Origin: Arenicellales bacterium
Lineage (GTDB): Bacteria; Pseudomonadota; Gammaproteobacteria; Arenicellales; UBA868
Direction: 5' to 3'
Assembly (NCBI GenBank): GCA_028825345.1
Contig: JAPKAJ010000149.1
Coordinates: 1 to 5,879, forward strand
Length of the DNA: 5,879 nucleotides
Below the pieces are notes generated by a model. That model saw only the letters and a list, made by a program, of their open reading frames with translations, had not been told where the DNA came from and made no database searches. Below, one piece after another: positions 4,356 through 5,879 of the stretch. Position 1 is the first letter of the stretch; each line of letters starts with the position of its first letter. Position numbers and translations under genes: made by a program.

Positions 4356-5666
4356 ATGACAACTGCCCGAGACTACGCGCAACGGCGCCAACACCTGATG
4401 AGCCATCTGGGCGATGGCATCGCCGTGATTCCGAGCGCCCCCCGGGCCCGCCGCAACGGTGACGTCGAGTACCGTTATCGACCCGACAGTGATTTGTTCT
4501 ACCTCACAGGCTTTACCGAACCCGAGGCAGTGGCAGTACTGGCTCCGGGACGGGCTAACGGCGAATTTCTGATTTTCTGTCGTGAGCGCGATCCAGTACA
4601 GGAAATGTGGAATGGAGGGCGAGTCGGACTCGAGGGAGCCGTCAACACATTTGGCGCCGATGATGCCTTCCCCTTTGAGGATATCGAGGACATTCTTCCG
4701 AGCCTGTTGGAGAACCGTTCCAGGGTCTATTGCAACCTGGGCCGCTACCCGGGCTTTGACAAGCAGTTGCTGCGCTGGCTGAGTGATGTCAAAACCCGCC
4801 GCCGCAGCGGCGTCACCGCGCCAGGAGAACTGGTTGATCTGGGCTGCATTTTGCATGAATTGCGCCTGATCAAACGCGCGCCTGAGCTTCGTGTCATGAA
4901 AAAAGCGGCAGCTATTTCGGTTAACGCTCACCGGCGGGCCATGACTCGCTGCGCACCGGGCATGCGTGAGTACGAGATCGAAGCCGAGCTGGAATACGTA
5001 TTTCGCCAAGGCGGCGCGCAGTATCCGGCCTACCCGTCTATCGTGGCTGGGGGTGCCAATGCCTGCGTGCTGCATTACATCGATAACCGCGACCGACTGC
5101 GCAAAGGAGATCTTCTGCTGATCGATGCGGGAGCCGAGCTGGATTGCTACTGTGCCGATATCACGCGCACCTTCCCTATCAACGGCCGCTTCAGCGCTAC
5201 GCAAAAAGCGCTTTACGATATTGTCCTGGCAGCGCAACTGGCCGCGATCGACGCCGTCAAGCCAGGAGCGACTTTCAACGATCCCCATGAAGCGGCAGTA
5301 CGAGTCATCAGCACCGGACTGAAAGACCTCAAGCTTCTCAAAGGCAGTGTAGACGGACTGATCGAAAAAGGGGCTTATCAGAAGTTTTTTGTCCACCGAA
5401 CCAGTCACTGGCTGGGCCTGGACGTGCACGATGTGGGCGAATATCGGCTGGGGAATGCATGGCGTGTCCTCGAAGCCGGAATGGTGCTGACAGTTGAGCC
5501 GGGCATCTATGTTCCAGCCGAGAAGAGTATCCCCAAAAAGTGGCAGGGAATCGGGATTCGCATCGAGGATGATGTGCTGGTCACTCGGGCCGGCCACGAA
5601 GTTCTTACTGATGATGCGCCCAAGCATCCTGAAGCCATCGAGGATCTGATGGCCTCAGGCGACTGA
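4356..5666 (+). CDS. pepP: Xaa-Pro aminopeptidase (aminopeptidase P)
   Basis: Metallopeptidase of family M24B, normally using two Mn ions in the cytoplasm, that removes an N-terminal residue preceding proline. Its 436 residues compare with 441 in E. coli PepP. The N-terminal, creatinase-like domain (about 1-170) includes YRPDSDLFYLTGFTEPEAV (41-59). The C-terminal pita-bread domain holds the five metal ligands at expected spacing: D257 (LLLIDAGAE, 253-261), D268 (CADITRTFP, 266-274), H351 (HRTSHWLGLDVHDVGEYR, 347-364), E381 (TVEPGIY, 379-385) and E404 (GIRIEDDV, 400-407). H240 and H358 match the proton-shuttle and substrate histidines. The ATG at 4356 gives the family N-terminus and has AAGG eight bases upstream, overlapping the ygfB stop. 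A longer open frame from 4299 would overlap ygfB and is not needed. Confidence 0.97.
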   Translation: MTTARDYAQRRQHLMSHLGDGIAVIPSAPRARRNGDVEYRYRPDSDLFYLTGFTEPEAVAVLAPGRANGEFLIFCRERDPVQEMWNGGRVGLEGAVNTFGADDAFPFEDIEDILPSLLENRSRVYCNLGRYPGFDKQLLRWLSDVKTRRRSGVTAPGELVDLGCILHELRLIKRAPELRVMKKAAAISVNAHRRAMTRCAPGMREYEIEAELEYVFRQGGAQYPAYPSIVAGGANACVLHYIDNRDRLRKGDLLLIDAGAELDCYCADITRTFPINGRFSATQKALYDIVLAAQLAAIDAVKPGATFNDPHEAAVRVISTGLKDLKLLKGSVDGLIEKGAYQKFFVHRTSHWLGLDVHDVGEYRLGNAWRVLEAGMVLTVEPGIYVPAEKSIPKKWQGIGIRIEDDVLVTRAGHEVLTDDAPKHPEAIEDLMASGD

Positions 5667-5673
5667 ACGGGCA

Positions 5674-5879
5674 GTGGCACAGCATGTAACCATCGTCGGC
5701 GGCGGACTTGTTGGCGCGAGTCTCGCCTGTGCGCTGGAGCCACTGGATATCGACATCACGGTGCTTGAGGCCACGCCATTCGACGACGAGACTCAACCCA
5801 GCTTTGATGAACGCACCATCGCCCTCACTTTCAGTTCACGTCGAGTGCTCGATGGCATCGGTATCTGGCCTCAAATCGC
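5674..5879 (+). CDS. ubiH: UbiH, 2-octaprenyl-6-methoxyphenol hydroxylase, N-terminal part
   Basis: FAD-dependent monooxygenase of ubiquinone biosynthesis; only 68 codons are in the window and the gene continues past the right edge. The visible sequence has the dinucleotide-binding fold: VTIVGGGLVGASLACAL (5-21) with GxGxxG at G9, G11 and G14, then ITVLEA (28-33), where E32 should bind the FAD ribose. SFDERTIALTFSSRRVLDGI (43-62) is the segment typical of UbiH and its relatives UbiF and UbiI; its position after pepP favours UbiH. The start is GTG at 5674; the in-frame TGA at 5647 and the lack of ATG or TTG between make it the only good choice. The gap from the pepP stop is seven bases and the Shine-Dalgarno sequence is weak, so coupling to pepP translation is likely. 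Confidence 0.93.
   Translation, partial: MAQHVTIVGGGLVGASLACALEPLDIDITVLEATPFDDETQPSFDERTIALTFSSRRVLDGIGIWPQI

Noticed and set aside
4335..5627. A 430-codon open frame on the minus strand opposite pepP
   Set aside because: It is almost exactly antisense to pepP, whose sequence has every catalytic residue. The antisense translation shows no recognisable family and has cysteine- and histidine-rich composition typical of a shadow frame.

Overview
This window looks like a chromosomal core region of a gammaproteobacterium outside the Enterobacterales. The main reason is the block zapB-like, zapA, 6S RNA (ssrS) and fau on the minus strand, divergent from ygfB (UPF0149), pepP and ubiH on the plus strand. 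This is the arrangement I know from Pseudomonas and related groups. The DNA is moderately GC-rich by eye, densely coding, and shows no mobile element, CRISPR array or tRNA.

Layout. From about 3610 to 3770 lies a divergent control region with two recognisable sigma70-type promoters facing opposite ways. Leftward (minus strand) come a short coiled-coil ZapB-like protein (3606-3379), zapA with a GTG start (3330-3025), the 6S RNA gene (about 2971-2781), fau (5-formyltetrahydrofolate cyclo-ligase, 2769-2149), a YmdB/TIGR00282 metallophosphoesterase (2132-1341), an EVE-domain protein (1336-869) and an exported cyclophilin, ppiA (872-249). From fau to ppiA the genes are 16 bases apart, 4 bases apart and overlapping by 4, so they look like one transcription unit entered through 6S RNA. 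A 164-base spacer with short repeats follows. The first 84 bases then hold the beginning of another minus-strand gene, probably a YdcF/ElyC-like membrane protein. Rightward (plus strand) come ygfB (3770-4345), pepP (4356-5666) and the first 68 codons of ubiH (5674 to the window end), spaced by 10 and 7 bases and so probably an operon.

The left arm combines Z-ring assembly (ZapA and a ZapB-like partner), a growth-phase regulator of RNA polymerase (6S RNA), folate salvage (Fau), and two accessory proteins that act on or bind nucleic-acid derivatives (YmdB-like and EVE). The right arm combines an envelope/regulatory protein of uncertain mechanism (YgfB), a proline-specific aminopeptidase and ubiquinone biosynthesis.

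Nothing here amounts to an unknown defence or mobile system. The points most worth a second look are the 3' end of 6S RNA, which can also fold as an intrinsic terminator just before fau, and the fau-ymdB-EVE-ppiA gene string, in which the YmdB member is unusual for this class of bacteria.
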